64,000 nt of DNA from Fratercula arctica. Its lineage: Eukaryota > Chordata > Aves > Charadriiformes > Alcidae. Positions 8,297 through 20,221 of the stretch are shown piece by piece. How positions within the stretch are numbered: position 1 is the stretch's first letter; every line of letters starts with the position of its first letter. Below the pieces are notes generated by a model. The model did no database searches, was not told the DNA's origin, and was given only the letters and a program-made list of their open reading frames with translations. The DNA lies in contig CANTUZ010000014.1 in the NCBI GenBank assembly GCA_947846985.1, positions 10,771,837 through 10,835,836 of the forward strand, given 5' to 3'. Position numbers and translations under genes: made by a program.

Positions 8297-11200
8297 GTGC
8301 GCGGGGGCGGCTTCTTCTGAGGGGATTTGGGGGGGGGGGGTGGGTGTGTCCCCACATTTGGGTCCATTTTCGGGGGGTTCCCCACATTTGGGTCCCTTTT
8401 CTGAGGGGATTTGGGGGGTCCCGGGCTTCTGGGTCCCTTTTCTGAGGGAAATTGGGGGGTCCCGGGCTCCTGGGTCCCTTTTTTGAGGGGATTTTGAGGG
8501 ATCCCCGTTTACGGGTCCCTTTTCTGAGGGGATTTGGGGGGGGGGTGTGTGTCCCTTTTACCTGGGTCCCTTTTTGGGCGGGGTCCCCCCACATTTGGGT
8601 CCCTTTTCTGAGGGGTTTTGGGGGGGTCCCGGGCTCCTGGGTCCCTTTTCTGAGGGGATTTGGGGGGGTCCCGGGCTCCTGGGTCCCTTTTCTGAGGGGA
8701 TTTGGGGGGGGGGGGGTGTCCCTTTTACCTGGGTCCCTTTTTGGGCGGGGTCCCCCCACATTTGGGTCTCTTTTCTGAGGGGTTTTGGGGGGGTCCCGGG
8801 CTCCTGGGTCCCTTTTCTGAGGGGATTTTGAGGGATCCCCGTTTACGGGTCCCTTTTCTGAGGGGCTTTGGGGGGGGTCCCGGGCTCCTGGGTCCCTTTT
8901 CTGAGGGGATTTGGGGGGGTCCCCATTATTGAGTCCCATTTCTGAGGGGATTTTGGGGGGGTTCCGGCTCCTTCGGTCCATTTTTGGGGGGTCCCGGACT
9001 CTTGGGTTCCTTTTTGGGGGGGGATTTGGTGGGTCTTGAACTTCTAGATCCTTTTTCTGAGGGGATTTTGAGGGATCCCCGTTTACAGGTCCCTTTTCTG
9101 AGGGGATTTGGGGGGGTTTTGGGCTCCTGGGGCCCTTTTCTGAGGGGATTTGGGGGAGTTCATTTATTCGGGTCCCTTTTTGGGGGGATTTCTGTCACCT
9201 GGGTCCCTTTTTTGGGGGGGTTTCGGGCTCCTGGGGCCCTTTTCTGAGGGGATTTGGGGGGGGTCCCCATTTAAGGATCTCTTTTCTGAGGGGATTTGGG
9301 GGGTCCCGGGCTCCTGGGTCCCTTTTCTGAGGGGATTTGGGGGGGTCCCGGGCTCCTGGGTCCCTTTTCTGAGGGGATTTGGGGGGTCCCGGGCTCCTGG
9401 GTCCCTTTTCTGAGGGGATTTGGGGGGGGGGGGGGGGGTGTCCCTTTTACCTGGGTCCCTTTTTGGGCGGGGTCCCCCCACATTTGGGTCTCTTTTCTGA
9501 GGGGTTTTGGGGGGTCCTGAGCTTCTGGGTCCCTTTTCTGAGGGGATTTGGGGGGGGGGGGGGGTGTCCTTTTTACCTGGGTCCCTTTTTGGGGGGGTCC
9601 CAGCCCCCTGGGTCCCCTTTTCTGGGGTGTCCCCCGTCCCCCCCTTCAGGGGGTGGGGGAGGGGCGGCCCCACCCTCCCCCTCCCCCCCCCTCCCCCCCC
9701 CCGTGGGTCCCAAAGTCCGTCTGGCCCCGGGCCCCGGGGGTCCAAGGTCCCGGCCATGGGGCGGGGGGTGGGGCTGTGGGGCAGGTTATGAGGCAGGGAG
9801 TGGCCTCCGGGGTGCGGGTGCTCCTATGGGTCCCACCATGGGGTTATGGGTCACGCCGTGGGGCTCGGGGGCCCCCGTGGGTCACCCTATGGGTCCTGGT
9901 TGACCTTGGGGCTCAATCTATGGGTCTCAGGTGCCGCCATGGGTCACCCTATGGGTCTTGGTTGACCTTGAGGGCCACCCTATGGGTCCTGGGTGACCTT
10001 GGGACTCACCCTATGGGTCTTGGGTGCCACCATGGGCCACCCTATGGGTCCGGGTTGCCCTTGGGTGCCACCCTATGGGTCCGGGTTGCCCTTGGGTGCC
10101 ACCCTATGGGTCTGGGTTGCCCTTGAGGCTCAATCTATGGGTCTTGGGTGCCACCATGGGCCACCCGATGGATCTGGGTTGCCCTTGGGTGCCACCCTAT
10201 GGGTCTGGGTTGAGCTTGAGGGTCAATCTATGGGTCTTGGGTGCCATGTTGGGCCACGCTATGGGTCTTGCTTGACCTTGGGTGCCACCCTATGGGTCCG
10301 GGTTGCCCTTGGGGCTCAACCTATGGGTCTTGGGTGCCATGTTGGGTCACCCTATGGGTCTCGGGTGCCCCCGTGGGTCAATCTATGGGTCTCGGTTGCC
10401 CTTGGGGCTCAATCTATGGGTCTTGGGTGCCATGTTGGTTCACCCTATGGGTCTTGGGTGCCCCCGTGGGTCAATCTATGGGTCTCGGGTGCCCCTGTGG
10501 GTCAATCTATGGGTCTTGGGTGCCATGTTGGGCCACCCTATGGGTCTGGGTTGACCTTGGGTGCCACCCTATGGGTCTGGGTTGCCCTTGGGGCTCAATC
10601 TATGGGTCTTGGGTGCCATGTTGGGCCATGCTATGGGTCTGGGTTGACCTTGGGTGCCACCCTATGGGTCTGGGTTGACCTTGGGGCTCAATCTATGGGT
10701 CTTGGGTGCCATGTTGGGCCATGCTATGGGTCTGGGTTGACCTTGGGGCTCAATCTATGGGTCTGGGTTGACCTTGGGGCTCAATCTATGGGTCTCGGCC
10801 GCCCCCATGGGTCAATCTATGGGTCTGGGTTGACCTTGGGTGCCACACTATGGGTCTTGGGTGCCATGTTGGGTCACCCTATGGGTCTCGGGTGCCCCCG
10901 TGGGTCAATCTATGGGTCTCGGTTGCCCTTGGGGCTCAATCTATGGGTCTTGGGTGCCATGTTGGTTCACCCTATGGGTCTCGGGTGCCCCCGTGGGTCA
11001 ATCTATGGGTCTCGGGTGCCCCCGTGGGTCAATCTATGGGTCTCGGGTGCCCCCGTGGGTCAATCTATAGGTCTCAGGTGCCCCCATGGGTCAATCTATG
11101 GGTCTTGGTTGCCCTTGGGGCTCAACCTATGGGTCTTGGGTGCCACCATGGGCCACCCAATGGGTCTGGGTTGCCCTTGAGGCTCAATCTATGGGTCTTG

Positions 11201-14200
11201 GGTGCCATGTTGGGCCACGCTATGGGTCCGGGTTGCCCTTGGGGCTCAATCTCTGGGTCTCGGCCGCCCCCGTGGGTCAGTCTATGGGTCGGGGCTGAGG
11301 CGGGGGTCCGTCCCGTGTCCCCCCCCCAGCTACGAGGCGTGCGCGGAGGCCGCGGCCTGGCTGCGGGGCCGGGTGCCCACCCCCCCGCGGGTGGCCCTGG
11401 TGTGTGGCTCGGGGCTGGGGGCGCTGGCCCAGGAGCTGCAGGAGCCCCACGTCTTCCCCTACGCCGACATCCCCCACTTCCCCCGCAGCACCGGTGCGGC
11501 GCCCCACGGCGGGGGGGCACTTGGGGGGCTGGGGAGGGGGCACTTGGGGGGCAGGGGGAGGGTTTGGGGGCACTTGGGGGGGCACTTGGGGGGCAGGGGG
11601 AGGGTTTGGGGGCACTTGGGGGGGCACTTGGGGGGCTGGAGGGGGCACTTGGGGGGCAGGGGGAGGGTATGGGGGCACTTGGGGGGGCACTTGGGGGGCA
11701 GGGGGTGGGTATGGGGGCACTTGGGGGGCTGGGGGTGGGTTTGGGGGCACTTGGGGGGGCACTTGGGGGGCAGGGGGAGGGTATGGGGGCACTTGGGGGG
11801 CACTTGGGGGGCTGGAGGGGGCACTTGGGGGGCGGGGGGGGCAGTGGGGTGGATGGAGGGACACTTGGGGGGCTGGAGGGACCACTTGGGGGGCAGGGGG
11901 AGGGTTTGGGGGCACTTGGGGGGCTGGAGGGACCACTTGGGGGGCAGGGGGTGGGTTGGGGGCACTTGGGGGGGCACTTGGGGGGCTTTTGAGGGGCACT
12001 TGGGGGGCAGGGGGAGGATTCGGGGGCACTTGGGGGGCAGGGGGTGGGTTTGGGGGCACTTCGGGGGGGCACTTGGGGGGCTGGGAAGGTACTTGGGGGG
12101 CTGGAGGGAGCTTTTGGGGGGCAGGGGGTGGACTGTGAGGCCACTTGGGGGGCAGGGGGTGGGTTTGGGGGCACTTGGGGGGCACAGGGGGGTGGAGGGA
12201 GGCTTGGGGGGCTGGGGAGGGGGCACTTGGGGGGCAGGGGGAGGGTTTGGGGGCACTTGGGGGGGGCACTTGGGGGGCAGGGGGTGGGTATGGGGTTACT
12301 TGGGGGGCTTTTGAGGGGCACTTGGGGGGCAGAGGGAGGATTCGGGGGCACGGGGGGGTGGATGGAGGGACGCTTGGGGGGCTGGGGGGGCACTTGGGGG
12401 GCAGGGGGAGGGTTTGGGGGCACTTGGGGGGGCACTTGGGGGGCAGGGGGTGGGTTTGGGGGCACTTGGGGGGGCACTTGGGGGGCTGGAGGGGGCACTT
12501 GGGGGGCAGGGGGTGGATTCGGGGGGCACTTGGGGGGCTGGAGGGGGCTTTTGGGGAGCACTTGGGGGGCAGGGGGTGGATGGAGGGCCACTTGGGGGGC
12601 TGGAGGGGCCACTTGGGGGGCTGGGAAGGTACTTGGGGGGCTGGAGGGAGCTTTTGGGGGGCACTTGGGGGGCAGGGGGTGGGTTTGGGGGCACTTGGGG
12701 GGCAGGGGGAGGATTCGGGGGCACTTGTGGGGCTGGGGGGGGTGGGTGTGGGGCCCACTTGTGGGGCTGGGGTGGGTGGGGGGGATGTCACTTGTGGGGC
12801 TGACCCCCAAGTCTCCCCCCCCCAGTGCAGGGCCACGCGGGGCAGCTGGTTGTGGGGCGCTTGGGGGGCACCCCCTGCGCCGTCCTGCAGGGCCGCTTCC
12901 ACCTCTACGAGGGCTACAGCCCCGCCCAGGTAGGCCCGACCCATAAGTGTGGGTCCCGCCCCATAGATGTGGGTCCAGCCCCATAGATACGAGTCCCCCC
13001 ATCCCTCCTTTCCCTTCCCCCCCCACCCCAGACCCCCGAATTTTGGTTCCCCCCAACTTTAGTTCCGCCCCCCCCCCATACTCCTGGGTCTCTCCCGCCC
13101 CATAGATGTGGGTCCAGCCCCATAGATGTGGGTCCAGCCCCATAGATACGAGTCCCCCCATCCCTCCTTTCCCTTCCCCCCACCCCACAACCCCAAACTT
13201 TGGTTCCCCCCAACTTTAGTTCCCCCCCCCCCCCCATACTCCTGGGTCCCTCCTGCCCCACGGATAGGGCTTTTGCCCCATAGATGTGGGTCCAGCCCCA
13301 TAGATGTGGGTCCCGCCCCATAGATACGAGTCCCGCCATCCCTCCTTTTCCCTTCCCCCCCACCCCAGACCCACGAATTTTAGTTCCCCCCAATTTTAGT
13401 TCCCCCCCCCCATACTCCTGGGTCCCTCCCGCCCCATAGATGTGGGTCCTGCCCCACAGATGTGGGTCCCGCCCCATAGATACAAGTCCCCTCATCCCTC
13501 CTTTTCCCTTCCCCCACCCCAGCCCCCCGAATTTTAGTTCCCCCCAATTTTAGTTCCCCCCCCCCCCATACTCCTGGGTCCCTTCTGCCCCACGGATAGG
13601 GCTTCTGCCCCATAGATGTGGGTCCCGCCCCATAGATACAAGTCCCCCCATCCCTCCTTTCCCTTCCCCCCACCCCACAACCCCAAACTTTGGTTCCCCC
13701 CGACTTTAGTTCCCCCCCCATACTCCTGGGTCCCTCCCGCCCCATAGATGTGGGTCCAGCCCCATAGATACGAGTCCCCCCATCCCTCCTTTCCCTTCCC
13801 CCCCACCCCACAACCCCAAACTTTGGTTCCCCCCAACTTTAGTTCCCCCCCCCCCCCCCCATACTCCTGGGTCCCTCCTGCCCCACGGATAGGGCTTCTG
13901 CCCCATAGATGTGGGTCCAGCCCCATAGATGTGGGTCCAGCCCCATAGCTACGAGTCCCCCCATCCGTCCTTTTCCCTTCCCCCCCACCCCAGACCCCCG
14001 AATTTTAGTTCCCCCCAATTTTAGTTCCCCCCCCCCTACTCCTGGGTCCCTCCCACCCCATAGATGTGGGTCCCGCCCCATAGATGTGGGTCCAGCCCCA
14101 TAGATACGAGTCCCCCCATCCCTCCTTTCCCTTCCCCCCCACCCCAGACCCCCGAATTTTAGTTCCTCCCAATTTTAGTTCCCCCCCCCCCATACTCCTG

Positions 14201-17200
14201 GGTCCCGCCTGCCCCATAGATGTGGGTCCCGCCCCATAGATGTGGGTCCCGCCCCATAGATGTGGGTCCAGCCCCATAGATACGAGTCCCCCCATCCCTC
14301 CTTTCCCTTCCCCCCCCACCCCAGACCCCCGAATTTTAGTTCCCCCCAACTTTAGTTCCCCCCCCCCCTACTCCTGGGTCCCTCCCACCCCATAGATGTG
14401 GGTCCAGCCCCATAGATGTGGGTCCAGCCCCATAGATATGAGTCCCCCCATCCCTCCTTTCCCTTCCCCCCACCCCAGACCCCTGAATTTTGGTTCCCCC
14501 CAACTTTAGTTCCCCCCCCCCCATACTCCTGGTTTCCCCCCACCCCCTGCCCCACACATCTATGGGTCCCAGCCCCACACGTGTGGGTCCTGCCCCCCAG
14601 GTGGTCATGCCGGTGCGGACGCTGGCCCTGCTGGGGGTCCACACCCTGGTGTTGACCAACGCGGCCGGCAGCCTCCAGCCCCACGTGGCCCCCGGCCACC
14701 TCCTGGTCATCAAGGACCACATCGACCTCCCCGGCCTGGCCGGCCGCAGCCCATTGGCCGGCCCTAACGACGAGAGGTCAGTGACGAGGCGCCCGACCCA
14801 CATCCGTGGGGCTGGGACCCATAGATGTGTGGGGCGGGGGGTGGGGGGAAGCCAGGAGTAGGGGGGGGGGGGGGGGAACTAAAGTTGGGGGGAACCAAAG
14901 TTTGGGGTTGGGGGGCGGGGGGGAAGGGAAAGGAGGGATGGGGGGAGTCGTATCTATGGGGTGGGACCCACATCTGTGGGGCTGGGACCCATAGATGTGT
15001 GGGGCAGAGCAGGGGGAAGCCAGGAGTATGGGGGGGGGGGAACTAAAGTTGGGGGGAACCAAAATTTCGGGGGTCTGGGGTGGGGGGAAGGGAAAGGAGG
15101 GATGGGGGGGACTTGTATCTATGGGGCTGGACCCACATCTGTGGGGCAGAGGGGACCCAGGCAGCCAGGTGACCCCCATCTATGGGGCTGGTCCCAGATC
15201 TATGGGTCTGAGAGCATCCAGGCATCTGGGATATCCCCATCTATGGGTCTGGGGCCCCCATCTATGGGTCTGGGGCCCCATCTATGGGTCTGGGCCCCCC
15301 ATCTATGGGTCCAAGGGGACCCAGGTGTCCAGGGGGACCCCCATCTATGGGTCCAGCCTCCCATTTATGGGTCTGGACCCCTATCTCTGGGTCCAGCTCA
15401 CCATCTATGGGGCAGAGGGGACCCAGGCGGATGGGGGCCCCCCATCTATGGGTCTGGAACCCCCATCTATGGGTCTGAGAGTATCCAGGCATCCAGCAGA
15501 CCCCCATCTATGGGTCCAGCTCCCCATCTGGGCTCCCCATCTGTGGGTCCAGCTCCCCATCTGTGGGTCCGGGCTCCCCATCTATGGGTCCGGGCCCCCT
15601 ATCTCTGGGTCCAGGCTCCCAATCTATGGGTCCAGCTCCCCATCTATGGGTCCAGGCCCCCCGTCTATGGGTCCAGCTCCCCATCTCTGGATCTGGGCCC
15701 CCCATCTGTGGGTCCAGGACCCCTATTTCTGGGTTTGGGACCCCTATCTATGGGTCGGGGCCCCCCATCTCTGGGTTCTGCCCCCCATCTATGGGTCCGG
15801 GAGCCCTATCTATGGGTTACTGTCCATCTATGGGTCCGGGACCCCCATCGCTGGGTTCTACCCCCCCATCTGTGGGTCCAGGATCCCCATCTCTGGGTCT
15901 GGGCCCCCCATCTCTGGGTCTGGGCCCCCCATCTCTGGGTCTGGGCCCCCCATCTATGGGTTACTCTCCATCTATGGGTCCAGGTCCCCCATCTCTGGGT
16001 TCTGCCCCCCATCTATGGGTCCGGGCTCCCAATCTATGGGTCCAGGACCCCTATCTCTCGGTTTGGGACCCCCATCTCTGGGTTCTGCCCCCCATCTATG
16101 GGTCCGGGACCCCTATCTATGGGTTACTCTCCATCTATGGGTCCGGGCCCCCCATCTCTGGGTTCTGTCCCCCATCTGTGGGTCTGGGCTCCCCATCTAT
16201 GGGTCCGGGACCCCCATCTCTGGGTTCTACCCCCCATCTGTGGGTCCAGCTCCCCATCTCTGGGTCTGGGCCCCCCATCTCTGGGTCTGGGCCCCCCATC
16301 TATCGGTCTGGGCCCCCCATCTATGGGTTCTGCCCCCCATCTATGGGTCCGGACTCCCCGTCTATGGGTCCAGCTCCCCATCTCTGGGACTGGGACCCCC
16401 ATCTCTGGGTTCTGCCCCCCATCTGTGGGTCCGGGACCCCCATCTCTGGGTCCAGGCCCCCCATCTGTGGGTCCAGGATCCCCATCTATGGGTCCAGGAT
16501 CCCAATCTATGGGTCCAGGATCCCTATCTCTGGGTTTGGGACCCCCATCTCTGGGTTCTGCCCCCCATGTGTGGGTCCGGGCCCCCCATCTATGGGTCCG
16601 GGAGCCCTATCTATGGGTTACTTTCCATCTATGGGTCCGGGCCCCCCATCTATGGGTCTGGGCCCCCCATCTCTGGGTCCAAGCCCCCCCCCCCCCCTGA
16701 GCTGCGTGTTCCCCCCCCTCCCCAGGTTCGGGCCCCGCTTCCCCCCCATGGCGGATGCCTACGACGTGGGGCTGCGGCGCTTGGCCTTGACCTTGGCCCC
16801 CCCCGAGCTGCGGGCCCGGCCCGGCGTCTACTGCGGCGTGGGGGGGCCCAGCTACGAGACGGGCGCCGAGTGCCGCCTCCTGCGACGCCTGGGCGCCGAC
16901 GCCGTGGGTGAGTGCGCACACGCCAAGGGCACGCTAAGGGCACGCCAAGGGCACGCCAAGGGAGGGAGGGACACGCTAAGGGCACGCTAAGGGGGTGGGG
17001 TGGGGGCCTCCGGGGTGGGGCTGGGGGTGTTACGGGGGGGAAGTGGGCAGAACATGCTAATGACATGCTAAGGACATGCTAAGGACATGCTAAGGACATG
17101 GTAAGAGAGGCAAGACATGCTAAGGACATGTTAAGGACACGCTAAGGGGTGGGGAGGGGGCGTGTGGGGAGGGGCTGGGGGTGTTACAGAGGGGAAGTGG

Positions 17201-20153
17201 GCAGAACATGCTAAGGACATGCTAATGACATGCTAAGGACACGCTAAGGACATGCTAAGGACACGCTGAGGGGTGGTGAGGGGGGTCTGGGGAGGGGCTG
17301 GGGGTGTTACAGGGGGGGAATGGGCAGAACATGCTAAGGACATGCTAAGGACATGCTAAGGACACGGTAAGAGAGGCAAGACATACTAAGGACATGTTAA
17401 GGACATGCTAAGGGGGTGGGGAGGGGGCCTCTGGGGAGGGGCTGGGGGTGTTACAGGGGGGAAGTGGGCAGAACATGCTAAGGACATGCTAAGGACACGC
17501 TAAGGGGTGGTGGGGGGTCTGGGGAGGGGCTGGGGGTGTTACAGGGGGGGAATGGGCAGAACATGCTAAGGACATGCTAAGGACATGCTAAGGACATGGT
17601 AAGAGAGGCAAGACATGCTAAGGACATGTTAAGGACACGCTAAGGGGTGGGGAGGGGGCGTGTGGGGAGGGGCTGGGGGTGTTACGGGGGGGAAGTGGGC
17701 AGAACATGCTAAGGACATGCTAAGGACATGCTAAGGACATGCTAAGGGGTGGTGAGGGGGGTCTGGGGAGGGGCTGGGGGTGTTACAGGGGGGAAATGGG
17801 CAGAACATGCTAAGGACATGCTAAGGACATGCTAAGAGAGGCAAGACATGCTAAGGACATGCTAAGAGAGGCAAGACATGCTAAGGACATGCTAAGGACA
17901 CGCTAAGGGGGTGGGGTGGGGGCCTCTGGGGAGGGGCTGGGGGTGTTACGGGGGGAAATGGGCAGAACATGCTAAGGACATGCTAAGAACATACTAAGAG
18001 AGCTAAACACACTAAGACATGCTAGCAACATACTAAGAACGTGCTAAGAGGGGGCGAGCCCAGGCGCCGAAGGGCCCCTGGGAACAGCATGAACACACTA
18101 AGAACATGCTAAGAACATGCTAGGGCGTGATGAAACGCGCTGAGGATGGGATAAAACATGCTTGGAACATGCTAGAACACGCTAAGAGCAGGGTAAAGGT
18201 GGTAAAACACGCTAAGAACATGGTAAAACATGCTAAGAACAGGCAAAAGGTACTAAAACATGTTAAAAGCATCGTGAAACATGATAAGGACACGCTAAAA
18301 CATGCTAAAGCCACAGAGGCCCTGCTAAGAACGTGATGAAGCACACGCTAAGAACATGCCAAGGGGGAGTTAAAACACGCTAAGGAGGCAACGTGACACA
18401 CTAGGGACACGCCAGAACACGCCAGAACATCAGAAAACATGCTAAAACCCGCGCCAGGCTGCGGACACGGCAAGGACACGCTAAGAACACGCTAAGCACA
18501 CGATAAAACATGCCAAGATACCGCGAGCAGGCTAGGCACGCGCTAAGGACACATGAAGAACATGCTAAGCACATGCTAAAGCATGCCCAAGTGCCACGAG
18601 CAGGCTACGCGCACGCTAAGAACATGCTAAGAACACGCGAAGGACATGCTAAAACATGGTAAAAGCTGCTGACGCGCTAGGAGCAGGCTATGAACATGTT
18701 AAGAACACGCTAAAACATGCTAAAGCATGCCAAGGTACTGCAAGCAGGCTAAGAACATGCTAAGAACACGCTAAGAGCACTCTAAGGACATGCTAAAATG
18801 CGCTAAAGCCTACTGACATGCTATATGCACGCTAAGGAGATGCTAAAACATGCCAACACACTACAAACACAGTAAGGACATGCTAAGAACACGCTAAGCA
18901 CATGCTAGAACATGGAAAGATACTCCAAGCAGCCTAAGAACACGCTAAGCACATGCTAAGCACATACTAGACCATGCCAAGATACTCCAAGCAGCCTAAG
19001 AACATGCTAAGAACACACTAAGCCCATGCTAGAACATGCCAAGATACTCCAGGCAGCCTAGGAAACCACTAAGCACATGCTAAGAACATGCCAAGATGCT
19101 CCAAGCAGCCTGAGAACACGCTAAGAACACACTAAGCCCATGCTAGAACATGCCAAGATACTCCAGACAGCCTAGGAAACCGCTGAGGACATGCTAAGAA
19201 CATGCTAAGCACATGCTAGACCATGCCAAGATACTCCAAGCAGCCTAAGAACACGCTAAGAACCCACTAAGCACACGTTACAACATGCCAAGGTGCTCCA
19301 AGCAGGCTAAGAACACACTAAGGCCATGCTAAGCACATGTTACATCATACCAAGATGGTCCAAGCAGCCTAAAAACATGCTAAGAACATGCTATGAACAC
19401 GCTAAGCACACGTTACAACATGCCAAGATGCTCCAAGCAGGCTAAGAACACGCTAAGAACATGCTAAGCACATGCTAGAACATGCCAAGATACTCCAAGC
19501 AGCCTAAGAACACGCTAAGAACCCGCTAAGTACACGCTAAGAACATGCCAAGATACTCCAAGCAGCCTGAGAACACGCTAAGCACACGCTAAGCACGCGT
19601 TACAACATCCCAAGATGCTCCAGGCAGCCTGAGGACACGCTAAGCACACGCTAAGCACATTCTAGGCCATGCCAAGATACTCCAAGCAGCCTGAGAACAC
19701 GCTAAGCACACGCTAAGCACACGTTACAACATGCCAAGATGCTCCAAGCAGCCTAAGAACACTCCCAAAAGCTGCCCAACCCCCCCTTTTCCCCCCCCCC
19801 AAACCCCCTCCCTCCCCCCACCCCCCGCCCCAGCCTCTCCTTAGCGTGTCCTTAGCGTGTCCTTAGCGTGTTCCCCCCCTCCCGCAGGCATGAGCACGGT
19901 GGCGGAGGCGGCGGCGGCGCGTCACTGCGGGCTGCGTGTGCTGGGGCTCTCCCTCATCACCAACGCGGCGGGGGGGGGCGGGGAGGGGGAGGGGGAGGGG
20001 GAGGGGGAGGGGGGGAGGGGGAGGGGGAGGGCCACCCCCCGCCCCCCCCACGCTGGCCACCAGGAGGTGTTGGTGGCCGCCCAAGCCGGGGCCCGGCACC
20101 TGCGGCAACTGCTGCTGGCCCTGGCGCCTCAGCTGGACACGCAACACGCTTAG
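8286..20153 (+). CDS. PNP: PNP, purine nucleoside phosphorylase, 6 exons
   Basis: Cytosolic trimeric enzyme of purine salvage; it phosphorolyses (deoxy)inosine and (deoxy)guanosine to the base and (deoxy)ribose-1-phosphate. Exons: 8286-8296, 11330-11493, 12826-12929, 14601-14776, 16726-16907, 19888-20153. All junctions are GT/AG and in phase; the product is 300 aa against 289 in human. Conserved active-site elements are GSGLG (phosphate Ser), GRFHLYEGY (Arg, His, Tyr), TNAAGSL, the GPNDER region, [12 protein letters not shown] (base-binding Glu), GMSTV, and SLITN with its Asn. The usual Phe before that Glu is Tyr. The segment after SLITN is replaced by a Gly/Glu/Arg-rich insert from a GGGGGA microsatellite, but GHQEV, which aligns with the catalytic His loop, is retained. 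Confidence 0.93.
8310..9650. repeat. Minisatellite in PNP intron 1 (part 1)
   Basis: About 42-60-bp units containing CCCTTTTCTGAGGGGATTTG and GGGTCCCGGGCTCCTGGGT. About 1.3 kb with internal higher-order duplication (for example around 8550 and 8730). No exon. Confidence 0.9.
9780..11305. repeat. CTATGGGTCT minisatellite in PNP intron 1 (part 2)
   Basis: About 30-bp units of CTATGGGTCTTGGGTGCC and CTATGGGTCTGGGTTGAC run up to exon 2. No exon. Confidence 0.9.
11330..11493 (+). CDS. PNP: PNP exon 2
   Basis: Encodes [14 protein letters not shown], then [16 protein letters not shown] and IPHFPRST. It contains the phosphate-binding Ser of GSGLG. Confidence 0.93.
11515..12810. repeat. GGGGGGCACTTGGGGGGC minisatellite, PNP intron 2
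   Basis: About 1.3 kb of GGCACTTGGGGGGCAGGG-type units, very G-rich on the sense strand. Stop-free frames of over 500 codons across it are artefacts. Confidence 0.92.
12826..12929 (+). CDS. PNP: PNP exon 3
   Basis: Encodes [15 protein letters not shown] then [14 protein letters not shown], with the Arg/His/Tyr phosphate and sugar contacts. Donor GTAGGC. Confidence 0.93.
12935..14590. repeat. ~150-bp minisatellite, PNP intron 3
   Basis: About ten blocks combine CCCCATAGATGTGGGTCC, CATCCCTCCTTTCCCTTCC and TTTTAGTTCCCCCC. The sense strand is C-rich here, unlike most introns of this gene. The array reappears inverted at 14800-15150 in intron 4. Confidence 0.9.
14601..14776 (+). CDS. PNP: PNP exon 4
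   Basis: Encodes [25 protein letters not shown] and the IKDHIDLPG loop, ending in GPNDE plus two bases of Arg. Donor GTCAGT. Confidence 0.93.
14790..16690. repeat. CCATCTATGGGTCC minisatellite, PNP intron 4
   Basis: The first 350 bp are an inverted copy of the intron-3 array. The rest is 20-30-bp units of CCCCATCTATGGGTCCGGG and CATCTCTGGGTCTGGGCCC. Confidence 0.9.
16726..16907 (+). CDS. PNP: PNP exon 5
   Basis: Encodes [18 protein letters not shown] and [18 protein letters not shown], with the base-recognition Glu. It ends LGADAVG with donor GTGAGT. Confidence 0.93.
16910..19780. repeat. GACATGCTAAG array, PNP intron 5
   Basis: About 2.9 kb of 11-bp GACATGCTAAG units. They are organised as blocks with GGGGTGTTACAGGGGGG at first. 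From about 18880 they form ~52-60-bp units containing CATGCCAAGATACTCCAAGC. This is the least GC-rich array in the gene. A small unrelated insert-like segment lies near 18055-18090. Confidence 0.9.
19888..20153 (+). CDS. PNP: PNP exon 6 with GGGGGA expansion
   Basis: Encodes [19 protein letters not shown] and SLITNAA, then a low-complexity insert from (GGGGGA)n at about 19970-20030. Family-like sequence resumes at [18 protein letters not shown] and ends with TAG at 20151. The frame is continuous. The insert replaces the usual VIMDYESLEKAN-type linker. Confidence 0.88.
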
Positions 20154-20221
20154 GACACGGGAAGAGGAGGGCGGGGGGGGGGGGGGGGGGGGGGGCGCGG
20201 TTCACGTGGGAATTAGTCGCT

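Noticed and set aside
11122..13188. 688- and 555-codon minus-strand frames across PNP intron 2
   Set aside because: Stop-free translation of GGCACTTGGGGGGC units; PNP exons 2 and 3 lie on the opposite strand with conserved protein.
14961..16990. Collagen-like or repeat-protein genes (579, 638 and 475 codons) in PNP intron 4
   Set aside because: Same minisatellite read in three frames; no hydrophobic signal or non-repeat ends except the overlapping PNP exon 5.
18120..18344. Small membrane protein [20 protein letters not shown]
   Set aside because: Reverse translation of the CATGCTAAG array within PNP intron 5.
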